NCBI RefSeq assembly: GCF_030733685.1
Contig: NZ_JASHIM010000023.1
Coordinates: 1-64,000, forward strand
From: Roseovarius sp. MMSF_3281
GTDB taxonomy: Bacteria; Pseudomonadota; Alphaproteobacteria; Rhodobacterales; Rhodobacteraceae
Length of the DNA stretch: 64,000 nucleotides
Direction of reading: 5' to 3'
A model generated the notes under the pieces. It had not been told where the DNA came from. It saw only the letters and a list, made by a program, of their open reading frames with translations, and ran no database searches. Below are positions 16,686 through 25,227 of the stretch, piece after piece (within the stretch, counting starts at the first letter, position 1; each line of letters opens with the position of its first letter). A program made the translations under genes and the position numbers.

Positions 16686-17159
16686 ATGACACACCTAAAG
16701 TTTCAAACCCGACAAACTGTAGAGCAGGTCGAAGAAGGTACGGAACTCGCGCCCAAGTTCGGCCATGATGGGCTCATGCCCTGCGTCACAACCGATGCCG
16801 CCACGGGCGAGGTTTTGATGCTTGGCTGGATGAACGCGGAGGCTTTTCGCCTGAGTATCGAAACCGGCGAAGCACATTATTTTAGCCGCGCGCGGCAGGC
16901 GTTGTGGCACAAAGGCGCGACGTCGGGATTGGTCCAGAAAGTGGTCGACGTGCGTATCGACGATGATCAGGATGCACTGTGGCTGCGCGTAGATGTCACC
17001 GGGTCCGGTGCGTCCTGTCACGTCGGCTATCGTTCTTGCTTCTATCGGGTAGTGCCGCATGGCGCACAAGCAGGTGCTCCACTGGCCTTCATCGAAGATC
17101 ACAAAACATTTGACCCGGTAGCTGTCTATGGCGATGCGCCCAATCCAACCCAGCTCTGA
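16686..17159 (+). CDS. hisI: Phosphoribosyl-AMP cyclohydrolase paralogue (HisI2)
   Basis: The 157-residue protein starts at ATG 16686. Its core matches PRA-cyclohydrolase: LMPCVTTDAATGEVLMLGWM near residue 35, then YFSRARQALWHKGATSG and GASCHVGYRSCFYR near 117-130. The enzyme opens the purine ring of PR-AMP in histidine synthesis and normally uses zinc. Canonical enzymes have a zinc-ligand cysteine inside a DCDXD motif; here that motif reads DDDQD, so the cysteine is replaced by Asp. The two later cysteines remain. A 2-residue insertion separates them from DDDQD, and a 30-residue C-terminal tail is present. Together with the Zur-like box 28 bp upstream, this suggests a low-zinc or alternative-metal substitute for the main HisI. 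Confidence 0.82.
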   Translation: MTHLKFQTRQTVEQVEEGTELAPKFGHDGLMPCVTTDAATGEVLMLGWMNAEAFRLSIETGEAHYFSRARQALWHKGATSGLVQKVVDVRIDDDQDALWLRVDVTGSGASCHVGYRSCFYRVVPHGAQAGAPLAFIEDHKTFDPVAVYGDAPNPTQL

Positions 17160-17868
17160 TCTCATCTGGATGCAGCACGCGCTTGCACTAGCCAAAGCTG
17201 CACGCGGCCATGTCTGGCCCAATCCGCCAGTGGGCTGCGTGCTAATCAAGAAGGGCGTTTTCCTGGCAGAGGCAACCACCCACCCTGGAGGCCGCCCCCA
17301 CGCAGAACGCGCTGCGATAGAACAGGCCGCAGCCAAGAGTGGGATGAGCACCGAAGGCGCCACCCTTTACGTGACGCTGGAACCTTGCTGTCATTGGGGC
17401 AAAACCCCGCCCTGCACGGATGCAATCATCGCGTCACGTGTGCGCCGTGTCGTTTGCGCCATTCAGGACCCCGATCCTCGGGTGAACGGCGGCGGTTTCG
17501 AACGGCTTCGAAACGCCGGCATCGAGGTTTCGGTCGGGCTTTGCGCGTCACAGGCAACTCGGGTGATGTCGGGCTTCTTCCATCGCGTCCGAACAGGCAG
17601 AGCTGAGTTATTGATTCTGGAGCACGAATCCACGCCCATCCCCGATGGCGTGGACGCTTTGCTGTTTACGGCCGACGGCGCCCTCTCGTTGTGCAGCAGG
17701 GCGCCAAAGGGCGTGAAGACGACACGGATCGCACAAGGCACAGCATCCGACCTGCTCGCAGGACTGGCCGACATGGGCCTGACGACCGTCGCGGTCTGCG
17801 CAGACGATCCGGTCGCCAAAGAATTGGGGGCCATAACGAACATCAGGGCAGACCGAGGCGCGGCATGA
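17128..17868 (+). CDS. RibD-like deaminase with shortened reductase region
   Basis: ATG 17128 lies 32 nt inside the end of the hisI-like gene. Alternative starts are ATG 17134 and ATG 17170, so the exact N-terminus is uncertain. Residues 10-150 are a cytidine-deaminase-fold domain of RibD type: GGRPHAERAA supplies the zinc His and catalytic Glu, and TLEPCCHWGKTPPC supplies the two zinc Cys. In riboflavin synthesis this domain deaminates the pyrimidine. Full RibD has about 360 residues with a C-terminal NADPH-dependent reductase. Here only about 95 low-similarity residues follow, with no recognisable NADPH site, so the reductase step must be done elsewhere if the substrate is the same. The gene overlaps the next by 4 nt. 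Confidence 0.75.
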   Translation: MAMRPIQPSSDLIWMQHALALAKAARGHVWPNPPVGCVLIKKGVFLAEATTHPGGRPHAERAAIEQAAAKSGMSTEGATLYVTLEPCCHWGKTPPCTDAIIASRVRRVVCAIQDPDPRVNGGGFERLRNAGIEVSVGLCASQATRVMSGFFHRVRTGRAELLILEHESTPIPDGVDALLFTADGALSLCSRAPKGVKTTRIAQGTASDLLAGLADMGLTTVAVCADDPVAKELGAITNIRADRGAA

Positions 17869-18134
17869 CAGAACGCAGCGCAATTCAAACCGCAAAAGCC
17901 TTATGGCACGCGCAGCGTATAAAGCGAATGATCAGGGAACACATGGGAGGCGGTGTCACCTGCCTTGTGTCGGTTAGAGAGACGGTTTGTACAGACCCCG
18001 ACTGCGCAGGACCGGCCACTGAAGTTCGCATAACAAGCTTGTGCTTCCGCGAAATACGCTTCACCATCCACAAGCAAGCTTCCGCAGTGTCTCATTCAGA
18101 CATTGTAAAGTTGTTTCAAACAGGTATGCCTTAG
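17865..18134 (+). CDS. Small cysteine protein of the zinc island
   Basis: ATG 17865 overlaps the previous stop as ATGA, giving 89 residues. The recognisable block is VRETVCTDPDCAGPATEVRI near residues 36-55, followed by FREIRFTIHKQASAVSHSDI. This pattern, Cys-x-[DE]-Pro-x-Cys followed by an (E)TV/I strand and a KIHK-like motif, resembles small uncharacterised proteins that I recall beside COG0523 GTPases. It suggests a metal-binding partner or client, but no function is established here. It is the last gene of the rightward arm behind the Zur-like box. Confidence 0.65.
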   Translation: MTERSAIQTAKALWHAQRIKRMIREHMGGGVTCLVSVRETVCTDPDCAGPATEVRITSLCFREIRFTIHKQASAVSHSDIVKLFQTGMP

Positions 18135-18584
18135 TCACCGATTCTCTATATTCTACTCCAATGTTCGCCAGAGCATTCAAAAAAAACCGCCGGATGATTG
18201 AAATTACGGGCGCTCGTAATTCGGTTTCTTGGAGGCTGGCAATTAAGGCCGTGACTATCATGAGCTATAACGAGAGCTAGGGGACGCAAACCAAGATCTA
18301 ACTTTCTTCCACGGGCGTTTCTGGGAAAAGCTGAGGTCCACTTTCCTCCTTAGGATTAAACGGGAGGTCGCAACACTTTAGACTTTTACTGCAAGCTGGA
18401 GTGTTGAGAGATGGAATACCGAACAAGGATATTTTACACTGACAATCAAAAGTCGGAGATGTGGATTGAGGGCCGCGCGGGGAGTCATTGAGCTCCATCG
18501 GGCGCAGGGTTAACCGGGCCTCTTCGTCGATCTCCCCGCACTTGGCTCTGACAGGCAGCATTCGTCCTGCGGAGCGTGTTTTGA
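18135..18584. other. Non-coding interval before the insertion-sequence remnants
   Basis: This 450-bp interval has no supported gene. A leftward open frame overlaps it but has no recognisable motif and unlikely composition. It may hold decayed insertion-sequence ends. Confidence 0.4.
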
Positions 18585-19047
18585 TCTCGTTTGGCATTGG
18601 GCTTGGAAGACCGTAAGGAAATTTCCCGAAGGCTGGCCATTGGGGCCTCGTTGCGATCCATTGCGCGTGACCTCAAACGCGCCCCGTCAACCATCAGTCG
18701 CGAAGTTCATCGAAACGGCGGACGCAAAGCCTATTGCGCCGCACTAGCTGATCAGCGGTCCTGGGACTGCGCAAGACGGCCCAAAGTCTGTAAGCTCTCC
18801 CTCAAAGAAACTTTGTGCTGGCTGATCGCCCGAAAGCTGCGACCCACAATCACCCTAGCAACGCGGTAGCAACGAAAACACCAACCGGCTTCTACGCCAG
18901 TACTTCCTGCGCGGCCTCGATATGTCGACCTACAGCCAAGCGAAACTCAGTGCGGTTGCCAGACAGCTCAACGAAGGCCCGAGAAAGACCTTGCAATACG
19001 AAACCCCGGCAGAGAAGTTTGCCCAGTGTGTTGCGACCACCCATTGA
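18585..19047 (+). pseudogene. IS30-family transposase remnant
   Basis: The N-terminal part is clear: LEDRKEISRRLAIGASLRSI, then ARDLKRAPSTISREVHRNGG up to about 18830. A deletion and frame change then lead to the C-terminal part from 18871: NENTNRLLRQYFLRGLDMST and QLNEGPRKTLQYETPAEKFA, ending at the TGA at 19045-19047. The central catalytic region is missing, so the element is inactive. Confidence 0.8.
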
Positions 19048-19127
19048 ATCCCCAGATCACGCTTCATGCGATTGCTGCACCACGGCCCGGCAGTGCATTG
19101 TGAAACAATGTCACGAGAGGGGACTCA

Positions 19128-19965
19128 GCCGACCACCCGCCGGGAATGCAGATTGAGGAGCGAGCTGTTGTCCGCCATTGGTCCGAGGACAACAGCAAGC
19201 GCCAAATGCAGCCAGCCCTCTTGGCTCCAGACATAGCTGATGTCACCCGCCCATTTCCAGTTCGGATGGAGTGCCGAGAAGTCCCGGTTCAGCAGGTTCG
19301 GCGCGATGTTGAAGCTGTGGGTGCTGTCCGTGCTACGTCGGGGAATTGATCCCCCTCGCTCTTGAACTTTCTGTTTCTCCTGCATGCAATGCCGTTATTA
19401 CGCATCAAGCGTCCGATGCGGCGGTGGCCGACTGGCAGGCCCAACTCTTTCAATTCTTCGGTCATGCGTGGCCGACCATAGCTGCTGAGAGACAGGGCAA
19501 ACTGTTAACGGATATGGGCCAGCACAACCATGCCCTTGCGTTGGCTCTGGCTGAGGGGACGGCTCCTGAAGGCCCGATACCCCCCGGCTGACATTCATGA
19601 TCTGGCACAGCCGTTCGACGGGCAACATTTCGGCGTTCTTTGCCCCTCTCGGCAGATTTGCCATGCAAATCGCCTGCCGGGCAATGGATGAAAGCGAACC
19701 TCATTTGCTTCGCTCCGCAAAGAACTGGGTAGCGTTCTGCCGGGAAAACGCCCCACTTGAGCCTTTTCAGATCCGGCTTCAATTTAGCACGTCCCTCTCC
19801 TCCCGGAGCATACGGTTCCCTTTTCGCAGCTTGGCGACCTCACGCTCGAGATCAAACTGGGAAACTGGTTTATCAGGATTGCCCCGGTCATGCTGGCTAC
19901 TTCGGCAATGCCACCCAGTTGCAAACCAACAAACGCCGATCTGTACAACGACAACCGGATCGAGA
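19128..19965 (-). pseudogene. IS3-family transposase remnant
   Basis: Reading leftward, an orfA end is visible (FDLEREVAKLRKGNRMLREE) near 19860. The orfB start MRFAFIHCPAGDLHGKSAER follows near 19700, then VERLCQIMNVSR near 19600, and THSFNIAPNLLNRDFSALHP with WKWAGDISYVWSQEGWLHLA near 19200-19320. Several frame changes separate these blocks. A short insertion breaks the segment before NLHSRRVVG, and the catalytic C-terminal third is missing. The sequence is a multiply broken copy. Confidence 0.75.
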
Positions 19966-20171
19966 ACAGTCACAGGCCGACCCGAAGACGTGAGAAAATC
20001 ATGGGGCGATTCAAATCCCCGAGACAGGCGCAGCGTTTCCTTGTCGCCCATGACCAAATCAACATTGCCTTCAAATCACGCCGCTATAGCCTCACCGCCC
20101 CGTCCTATCGCCACGCTCGGGCAGATGCATTCGAGCTATGGGCAGACTACGCCCGCGCCATGAAGGCATGA
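19944..20171 (+). pseudogene. IS6-family transposase C-terminal fragment
   Basis: The fragment reads RIENSHRPTRRREKIMGRFK, then SPRQAQRFLVAHDQIN and YRHARADAFELWADYA, ending at the stop 20169-20171. This is the C-terminal end of an IS6-type DDE transposase. The N-terminal two thirds are absent and the fragment abuts IS3 sequence. Confidence 0.75.
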
Positions 20172-20228
20172 CCGACTACTCTCAGGCCGCTAAGCCTCAA
20201 ACAGACAACTTGGCAAGACAGAGGAGAC

Positions 20229-20720
20229 TCATTCGGGTTCGGGATAGACGCGCACGGGTTTCAGGTCGATGGCATGCCCGGTGCCGCTTTCGAGGATCAC
20301 TTTCAGGTTCGGCTCGCTGTCGAGATAGAAGAACTCGATGTTTTCGCCGATCCGGCCCCCCATCAACATCTCGGCCCCGTTCTCGGCCATCTTCTTCTTG
20401 AATTCGTCTGAATCCGCCTGCGTCGGCTTCATCACGGCCACATGGTGCAGCCCCTCTCCGTGCTCCTCGAGCCACTCCTTGTAGATCGAGTCCCCCTCGA
20501 GCGGCTGGATCAGCTCGTAGCACATGTCTCCGACCATCGTTTCGGCGCAGAGCATCGAATAGGTCGCGGGTTTACCGTGCAAATGCGTGTCGTGCAGGAT
20601 CGGCGCGGTGTGTTCGTAGACGTTCCAAGGCCCCCACCCGAGCAACTCGGTGTATAGCTTCATGGTTTTGTCCAAATCGCGCACCACGACGCCGATTTGG
20701 GAAATTGTCGTATCGGTCAT
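20229..20720 (-). CDS. VOC-family (glyoxalase-fold) protein
   Basis: The start is set at ATG 20720, preceded by AAGGAGAAC, giving 163 residues; a longer reading adds 12 unlikely residues. Two beta-alpha-beta-beta-beta modules are visible: ISQIGVVVRDLDKTMKLYTE at the N-terminus and GLHHVAVMKPTQADSDEFKK near residue 97. Metal-ligand candidates are the His in HHVAV and the Glu in NIEFFYLD. The family includes methylmalonyl-CoA epimerase, lactoylglutathione lyase and sugar-phosphate isomerases. It is the last gene of the RbsABC-like unit, so it may act on the imported substrate. The exact reaction is unknown. Confidence 0.75.
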   Translation of the reverse strand: MTDTTISQIGVVVRDLDKTMKLYTELLGWGPWNVYEHTAPILHDTHLHGKPATYSMLCAETMVGDMCYELIQPLEGDSIYKEWLEEHGEGLHHVAVMKPTQADSDEFKKKMAENGAEMLMGGRIGENIEFFYLDSEPNLKVILESGTGHAIDLKPVRVYPEPE

Positions 20721-20760
20721 TTCAGTTCTCCTTCTCTGATTTTGTGAAAGTTTCATGCGC

Positions 20761-21741
20761 TCAGTCCTGGCGCATTCTTCTCGAGATCGCGTCGAAGGCC
20801 ACCGCCACCACGACGATCAGGCCGGTCACGACCTGTTGCAGGTAAACGTTCACCCCGCCCAGAACGATGACGTTCCCGATCACGGCGATGATGGCCGCGC
20901 CGATCAGCGCACCCCAGATCGTGCCAATCCCGCCGGTGGTCGCGATGCCGCCGATTACCGGCGCCGCGATCGAGGGGAGAAGCCACGACTGCCCCATCGA
21001 GGCCTGCGCTGACACCAGGCGGAAGCACAGAAGCATCCCCGCGAGCCCGGCCAGCGCCCCGGCGATGGCATAGGCCGTGATGCGCACGCGTTTTTCGTTG
21101 ATGCCTACGATCTTGGCCGCCTCGCGCGAATTCCCGACCGCGTAAAGGCGCCGCCCGTAGATCGTCTTGGTGGTCACGAACAAGATCACCACGAAAGCCG
21201 CGAGCATGAAATACATCGGAAGCGGTAATCCGAAAAACGACCCACCCCCAAGAAACGTGACCTCGGGCGACAGCCCTACGATGGTCCGCCCCTTCGTGAT
21301 CCACAGATTCAGGCCGGAATAGACACTGAGCATGCCGATGGTCACCACTAGCGAATTAAGATTGAAGAAGGTGATGATCGTGCCGTTCACGGCCCCCGCC
21401 ATAGCCCCGACGATCAACCCTGCGGTGATCGCGAAGATCGGGTCGACTTCGACATCGACCAACAACTTCGTGCAGACGATCCCGGCCAGCCCCGCGATCG
21501 CCCCGATCGACACGTCGATGTCCCCAAGGAGCAACAGTATCCCCTGCCCGATCGCGACCATGCCGATGAACGCCAGCTCGCGCGAGATGATCGTCATATT
21601 GTAAGAGGTCATGAACTGCGGCGCGACGAAGGAGGCGACAACACAGATTAGGATCAGAACGCCCAACACGCCAAAAACCTGACCGGCCCCGGCGAAATTG
21701 GGTCTACGGGATTTCATTGCATTCAATGCGCTGTCAGACAT
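20761..21741 (-). CDS. Sugar ABC importer permease (RbsC type)
   Basis: The 326-residue inner-membrane protein starts at ATG 21741, overlapping the ATPase stop by 8 nt. About ten hydrophobic helices are visible. Family features include GDIDVSIGAIAGLAGIVCTK near residue 92, NSREAAKIVGINEKRVRITA near 203 and APVIGGIATTGGIGTIWGAL near 262. As in ribose-type importers with a single permease gene, it should form a homodimer. It works with the 21734-23242 ATPase and the 23325-24293 binding protein. Confidence 0.87.
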   Translation of the reverse strand: MSDSALNAMKSRRPNFAGAGQVFGVLGVLILICVVASFVAPQFMTSYNMTIISRELAFIGMVAIGQGILLLLGDIDVSIGAIAGLAGIVCTKLLVDVEVDPIFAITAGLIVGAMAGAVNGTIITFFNLNSLVVTIGMLSVYSGLNLWITKGRTIVGLSPEVTFLGGGSFFGLPLPMYFMLAAFVVILFVTTKTIYGRRLYAVGNSREAAKIVGINEKRVRITAYAIAGALAGLAGMLLCFRLVSAQASMGQSWLLPSIAAPVIGGIATTGGIGTIWGALIGAAIIAVIGNVIVLGGVNVYLQQVVTGLIVVVAVAFDAISRRMRQD

Positions 21742-23242
21742 GGTTCTCTTCCTTGATCGACGCCTGTGCGCCGGTTTGCGTCGGGGCGTTGATGATCGAG
21801 CTCAAAAGTCGTTCTTCGGTCAGATCGTCGCCGCTGATTTCGTCGTTGATGCGCCCGTCGTAGATGCTCAGAACGCGGTTGCTGCATTTGATGAGTTCTT
21901 CGATTTCTGACGAAACCAGGACGATCGCGATGCCCTGTTCCTCGGCGATTTTCTGCATCAACTGATAGATTTCGTCCTTGGCGTTCACGTCGATGCCGCG
22001 GGTCGGCTCGTCGAAGATCATCACGTTAGGTTGGGCCATCAGGCTGCGTCCGATCAGGACCTTTTGCTGATTACCGCCAGACAGGTTCATGATCTTGGTT
22101 TCGGCCGAGGCGGTTTTGACCTGGTAGTCGCCGATGATACTTTTGGCCAATTCGCGCTCGCGCCCGTCCCGGACAATGCCGCCCTGCGCGATGTCGCGTA
22201 ATAACCCGACCCCGATATTCTGGCGCACGGAAAGATGGGGAAAGATGCCGTGTGACTTACGTTCTTCCGGCAGATATATGATCCCGCGGGCAATTGACCA
22301 CGGCGGTTTGCCGAAGTTCCATCTCTCGTCTCTAAACCACGCCAATCCGGTTCTTTTTTTGCGTATCCCGAACAGGGTTTGCAGGATCTCCGACCGCCCG
22401 GCCCCGACCAACCCGGCGAAACCCAGAACCTCGCCTTGGTGCAGATCGAAGGAAATGTCCTCGAACCCGTCGCCAGATAGGCCTTCGACCCGAACGACCC
22501 GCGCGCCCCGTTCCGTGCGAGGGCGATACAGGTTGGACAGGTCCATGTCCTTGCCTGTCATCTTTTCGACGATCCAGGCCTCCGACACCCTTTCACCATC
22601 GGAATTGCCGACGACCTTGCCGTTTCGCAGAACCGAGACCACGGAATGTAGCCGCATCACCTCATCCAGACGGTGGGTAATGAATACGATCGCGACGCCC
22701 GAGGCCTGTAGTTCCTCGATGATCACGAAAAGGCGCTCGATCTCGGATTTGGTGAGAGAGGCAGTGGGTTCATCCAGAATAATAATGTCCGAACTATTGC
22801 TCGCCAGCGCGCGGGCGATCTGCAACAGCTGTTTTTCCGCAACCGAAATGTCGCGAACGCAATCGTTTGGTGCGCAGGTCATCTTCAGTCGTTCCATGAA
22901 AGGGACCGCTGATTTTTCGATCTCGCGCCTATGGAACAAGAACGTATCGCTTCCGCTGTGCCCCAGCGGCAAGAACATATTCTCGGCCACCGTCATGTGA
23001 TCGAACAGATTCAATTCTTGCGGCACATAGCCGATCGCGGGCCGCTCCTTTCCATCATGGTGAAGTGTTCCGCCATCAGGTTTGTAAATTCCTGTGAGCG
23101 TCTTCACGAGCGTCGATTTGCCGGCACCATTTTCTCCGACGATGCAGTGAACTTCGCCCCGCTCGAAGGTCAGATCGACCGCGTCCAGCGCGACGACACC
23201 CGGAAATGTCTTGGTAATGCTGCGGGCTTCCAAAAGGCTCAT
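21734..23242 (-). CDS. Sugar ABC importer ATPase, fused double domain (RbsA/MglA type)
   Basis: The start is ATG 23242 behind GGGGAGGGGATGGC, giving 502 residues; 38 extra upstream residues do not look like the family. Domain 1 has Walker A GENGAGKST near residue 37, ISVAEKQL as a degenerate signature and Walker B IIILDEPTAS. Domain 2 has a degenerate P-loop, GLVGAGRSE, a good signature LSGGNQQKV near 397 and Walker B VMIFDEPTRG. This asymmetric pairing is normal for RbsA/MglA proteins. The gene follows the binding-protein gene by 82 bp. Confidence 0.87.
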   Translation of the reverse strand: MSLLEARSITKTFPGVVALDAVDLTFERGEVHCIVGENGAGKSTLVKTLTGIYKPDGGTLHHDGKERPAIGYVPQELNLFDHMTVAENMFLPLGHSGSDTFLFHRREIEKSAVPFMERLKMTCAPNDCVRDISVAEKQLLQIARALASNSSDIIILDEPTASLTKSEIERLFVIIEELQASGVAIVFITHRLDEVMRLHSVVSVLRNGKVVGNSDGERVSEAWIVEKMTGKDMDLSNLYRPRTERGARVVRVEGLSGDGFEDISFDLHQGEVLGFAGLVGAGRSEILQTLFGIRKKRTGLAWFRDERWNFGKPPWSIARGIIYLPEERKSHGIFPHLSVRQNIGVGLLRDIAQGGIVRDGRERELAKSIIGDYQVKTASAETKIMNLSGGNQQKVLIGRSLMAQPNVMIFDEPTRGIDVNAKDEIYQLMQKIAEEQGIAIVLVSSEIEELIKCSNRVLSIYDGRINDEISGDDLTEERLLSSIINAPTQTGAQASIKEENHV

Positions 23243-23324
23243 GCCATCCCCTCCCCTGAGGTGTAGTCGGGTCCGCTGAGACAGCCCCGACGTTTGGTTC
23301 GATGCGATGCGATCTCGGGTTGGC

Positions 23325-24293
23325 TCAGAAGCCGTCAATGTTGCCGTCTTCGACAAGATCGGGGGTCAGATAACCGATGCCGGTATCGATCCAGGATGGG
23401 GTTTCGAAACCCATGTTCTGGAGCATCAGCGTAACGGTCGACCATTCGCCGATCATGCGCGGACGGGTCGCGATGGACAGGTCGAGAACGCCTTGGCGCA
23501 TCAGTTCCTGAAGCTGCGGCACGTCATCGATGCCGACGTACTGAACTTCGCCCACACGCCCGGCTTCCTGAAGTGCGAGGCCGACACCCACAGGGCCTGC
23601 CGCATCGACGACCGCGATGGCGTCGAGGTCCGGGTTGGCCGACAGGATGCGGGATGCTTCAGTTTGCGCGTTTTGCACGTCGTCGTAGTCAAAGCCTTCG
23701 TCGACAATCTCCACGTCAGAATACTCGGCGAACAGATCCTGAAGTGCCTGATAGCGGTCGGCGTGGGCCGAGTTCGTCGGCACACCGTGCAAAATGGCAA
23801 CTTTACCGCTCTCATCGATTCGGTCGAGCAGCTCTTCGCCCAGAATCCGACCCTGATCGTAGAAGTCATTCGAGATATAGGTGAACTGCGACCCCTGCGG
23901 TGCTTTCGATACGTAAAGCACGACCGGAATCCCGCGGTCCCGGGCTTCGTTCAGGATCGGCATCGAGGCGTCCACGTCGATCGCATCAATTGCGATACCG
24001 TCCGGTTGGGTCGCGATTGCTCGCTCCAGCAGCGTGTTCTGCTCAACAAGGTCGGCCGTCGCCGGCGCTTGATAGTCGATGGTAATATTGGTCCCCAACT
24101 GGGCCCCCATCCGGTCTGCGGCGTCAACGGCAGCGTTGTGTACGATGTCGAACCACGCCTGCGCCAGAATCGGGATCATTACGAACCGATATTCGTCCTT
24201 GATCTCAACCGGCTCATCCTGCGCTTTGGCAGGACCGGCCAGAAGGCCCACAGCGCAAGCCGCGACTGTCACATGTTTCAAAAATTCCCTCAT
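23325..24293 (-). CDS. Sugar ABC importer substrate-binding protein (RbsB-like)
   Basis: The start is ATG 24293, preceded by GAGGAGGAGACC, giving 322 residues. The signal peptide MREFLKHVTVAACAVGLLAG ends at PAKA before QDEPVE. The periplasmic binding fold of the RbsB/LsrB class follows, with ATQPDGIAIDAIDVDASMPI near residue 94 and ANPDLDAIAVVDAAGPVGVG near 218. It is the first gene of the importer unit. The ligand is not deducible; the linked LsrK-like kinase and aldolase point to a short polyol, ketose or related compound. Confidence 0.85.
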   Translation of the reverse strand: MREFLKHVTVAACAVGLLAGPAKAQDEPVEIKDEYRFVMIPILAQAWFDIVHNAAVDAADRMGAQLGTNITIDYQAPATADLVEQNTLLERAIATQPDGIAIDAIDVDASMPILNEARDRGIPVVLYVSKAPQGSQFTYISNDFYDQGRILGEELLDRIDESGKVAILHGVPTNSAHADRYQALQDLFAEYSDVEIVDEGFDYDDVQNAQTEASRILSANPDLDAIAVVDAAGPVGVGLALQEAGRVGEVQYVGIDDVPQLQELMRQGVLDLSIATRPRMIGEWSTVTLMLQNMGFETPSWIDTGIGYLTPDLVEDGNIDGF

Positions 24294-24422
24294 GGTCTCC
24301 TCCTCTTTGAATGTCTCCACCTTATACGACACGGACAACCTCCACTCCGCCCGGGTCGCACACTTGGTGTCGGACCGGATCATGTTACCCGTCCACTTTG
24401 CCGTATCGGGATTTATATCAAG

Positions 24423-24450
24423 ATTGTTATTTTTTTACCCAACCTGTCAA
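24423..24450 (-). promoter_or_regulatory. Candidate sigma-70 promoter of the importer operon
   Basis: On the minus strand TTGACA (24445-24450) is followed about 15-16 nt later by TAACAAT (24423-24429), roughly 130 bp upstream of the binding-protein start. The spacing and -10 match are imperfect. Confidence 0.35.
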
Positions 24451-24579
24451 GCGCTAACACAAAAACCTCGTAACGACCTGAAAAGTACGGGTCTTGAAAG
24501 AATTTCAAACCCGGAGCCGCAAATCTGATGCGTTGAGCGGCGCTGAAAGTAGATCTGCTCGAGGGAACTTGGCCTAGCT

Positions 24580-24762
24580 GAAAGGCCTCGACACGGCGTC
24601 GGTAGGCAGCAGTCAGTGTGACTTCTGCCAAGTCGATGACGTCCATCGAGGAATCGGCGTCGATTGCAGCTGTTCGGCGAACCACCGGGCTATGACCGGC
24701 GCGAAACGGCCTTCGCGATTGCTGCCGACGAGGATGGCGAGACGAATCGGATTATCTGACAT
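24580..24762 (-). pseudogene. NAD(P)H-dependent FMN reductase fragment, frameshifted
   Basis: From ATG 24762, preceded by AGGAGAGGAGACC, the frame reads MSDNPIRLAILVGSNREGRF then APVIARWFAEQ. The sequence next continues in another frame as SSMDVIDLAEVTLTA. This is the start of a flavodoxin-fold NAD(P)H:FMN reductase (SsuE/ArsH-like), where LVGSNREGR forms the FMN phosphate loop. A single frame change near 24665 and loss of the remaining roughly 130 residues make it non-functional. It lies between the importer operon and its SorC-type regulator. Confidence 0.65.
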
Positions 24763-25227
24763 GGTCTCCTCTCCTTTGATCTTGGCCGCGTTGGCAATGC
24801 CAATGATGGGAGCTAATCATCCGTACGTATGCCGCGTCCCCATACTCACCCCACCGGCCAACACTAACTGTCTCGGGGGTGTTGTCACGTAAGCTCGGCG
24901 TCAGGCCTCAGCTTTTCATGCTGTGCCATTTTCGTCCCTGATCCCAAATCAGAGACTTGCGCAGATGAATCGGAAGCTTCTGAATGGACTTGGCGATAGC
25001 ATCGCGCACAGCCTCAGCCCCACTCCCGACCAGTGCCGATCCATTTTTACCCGGGCTCGTCCTATGCCTCGGCATTGGTGACAACTCCTTTCAGGAACGA
25101 AATGATGAAGCTGAGATAGCGGAGCTGTCACAATCAGCCTTGAGCCTCCACGCATCGCAGTTCCTCGCTTTCCTATTTGACCTATGCAATAATAAAAAAT
25201 CCCAAAAGACCGCAGAGTAAGACTCGT
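24763..25227. other. Intergenic region upstream of the SorC regulator
   Basis: No gene is supported. The part near 25174-25193 holds TATTTG and CAATAATA half-sites that partly resemble the palindrome at 30159-30175, so it may contain an operator for the regulator. Confidence 0.35.

Noticed and set aside
18298..18597. 99-codon leftward frame before the IS30 remnant
   Set aside because: It overlaps the transposase remnant and has no recognisable feature or start signal.
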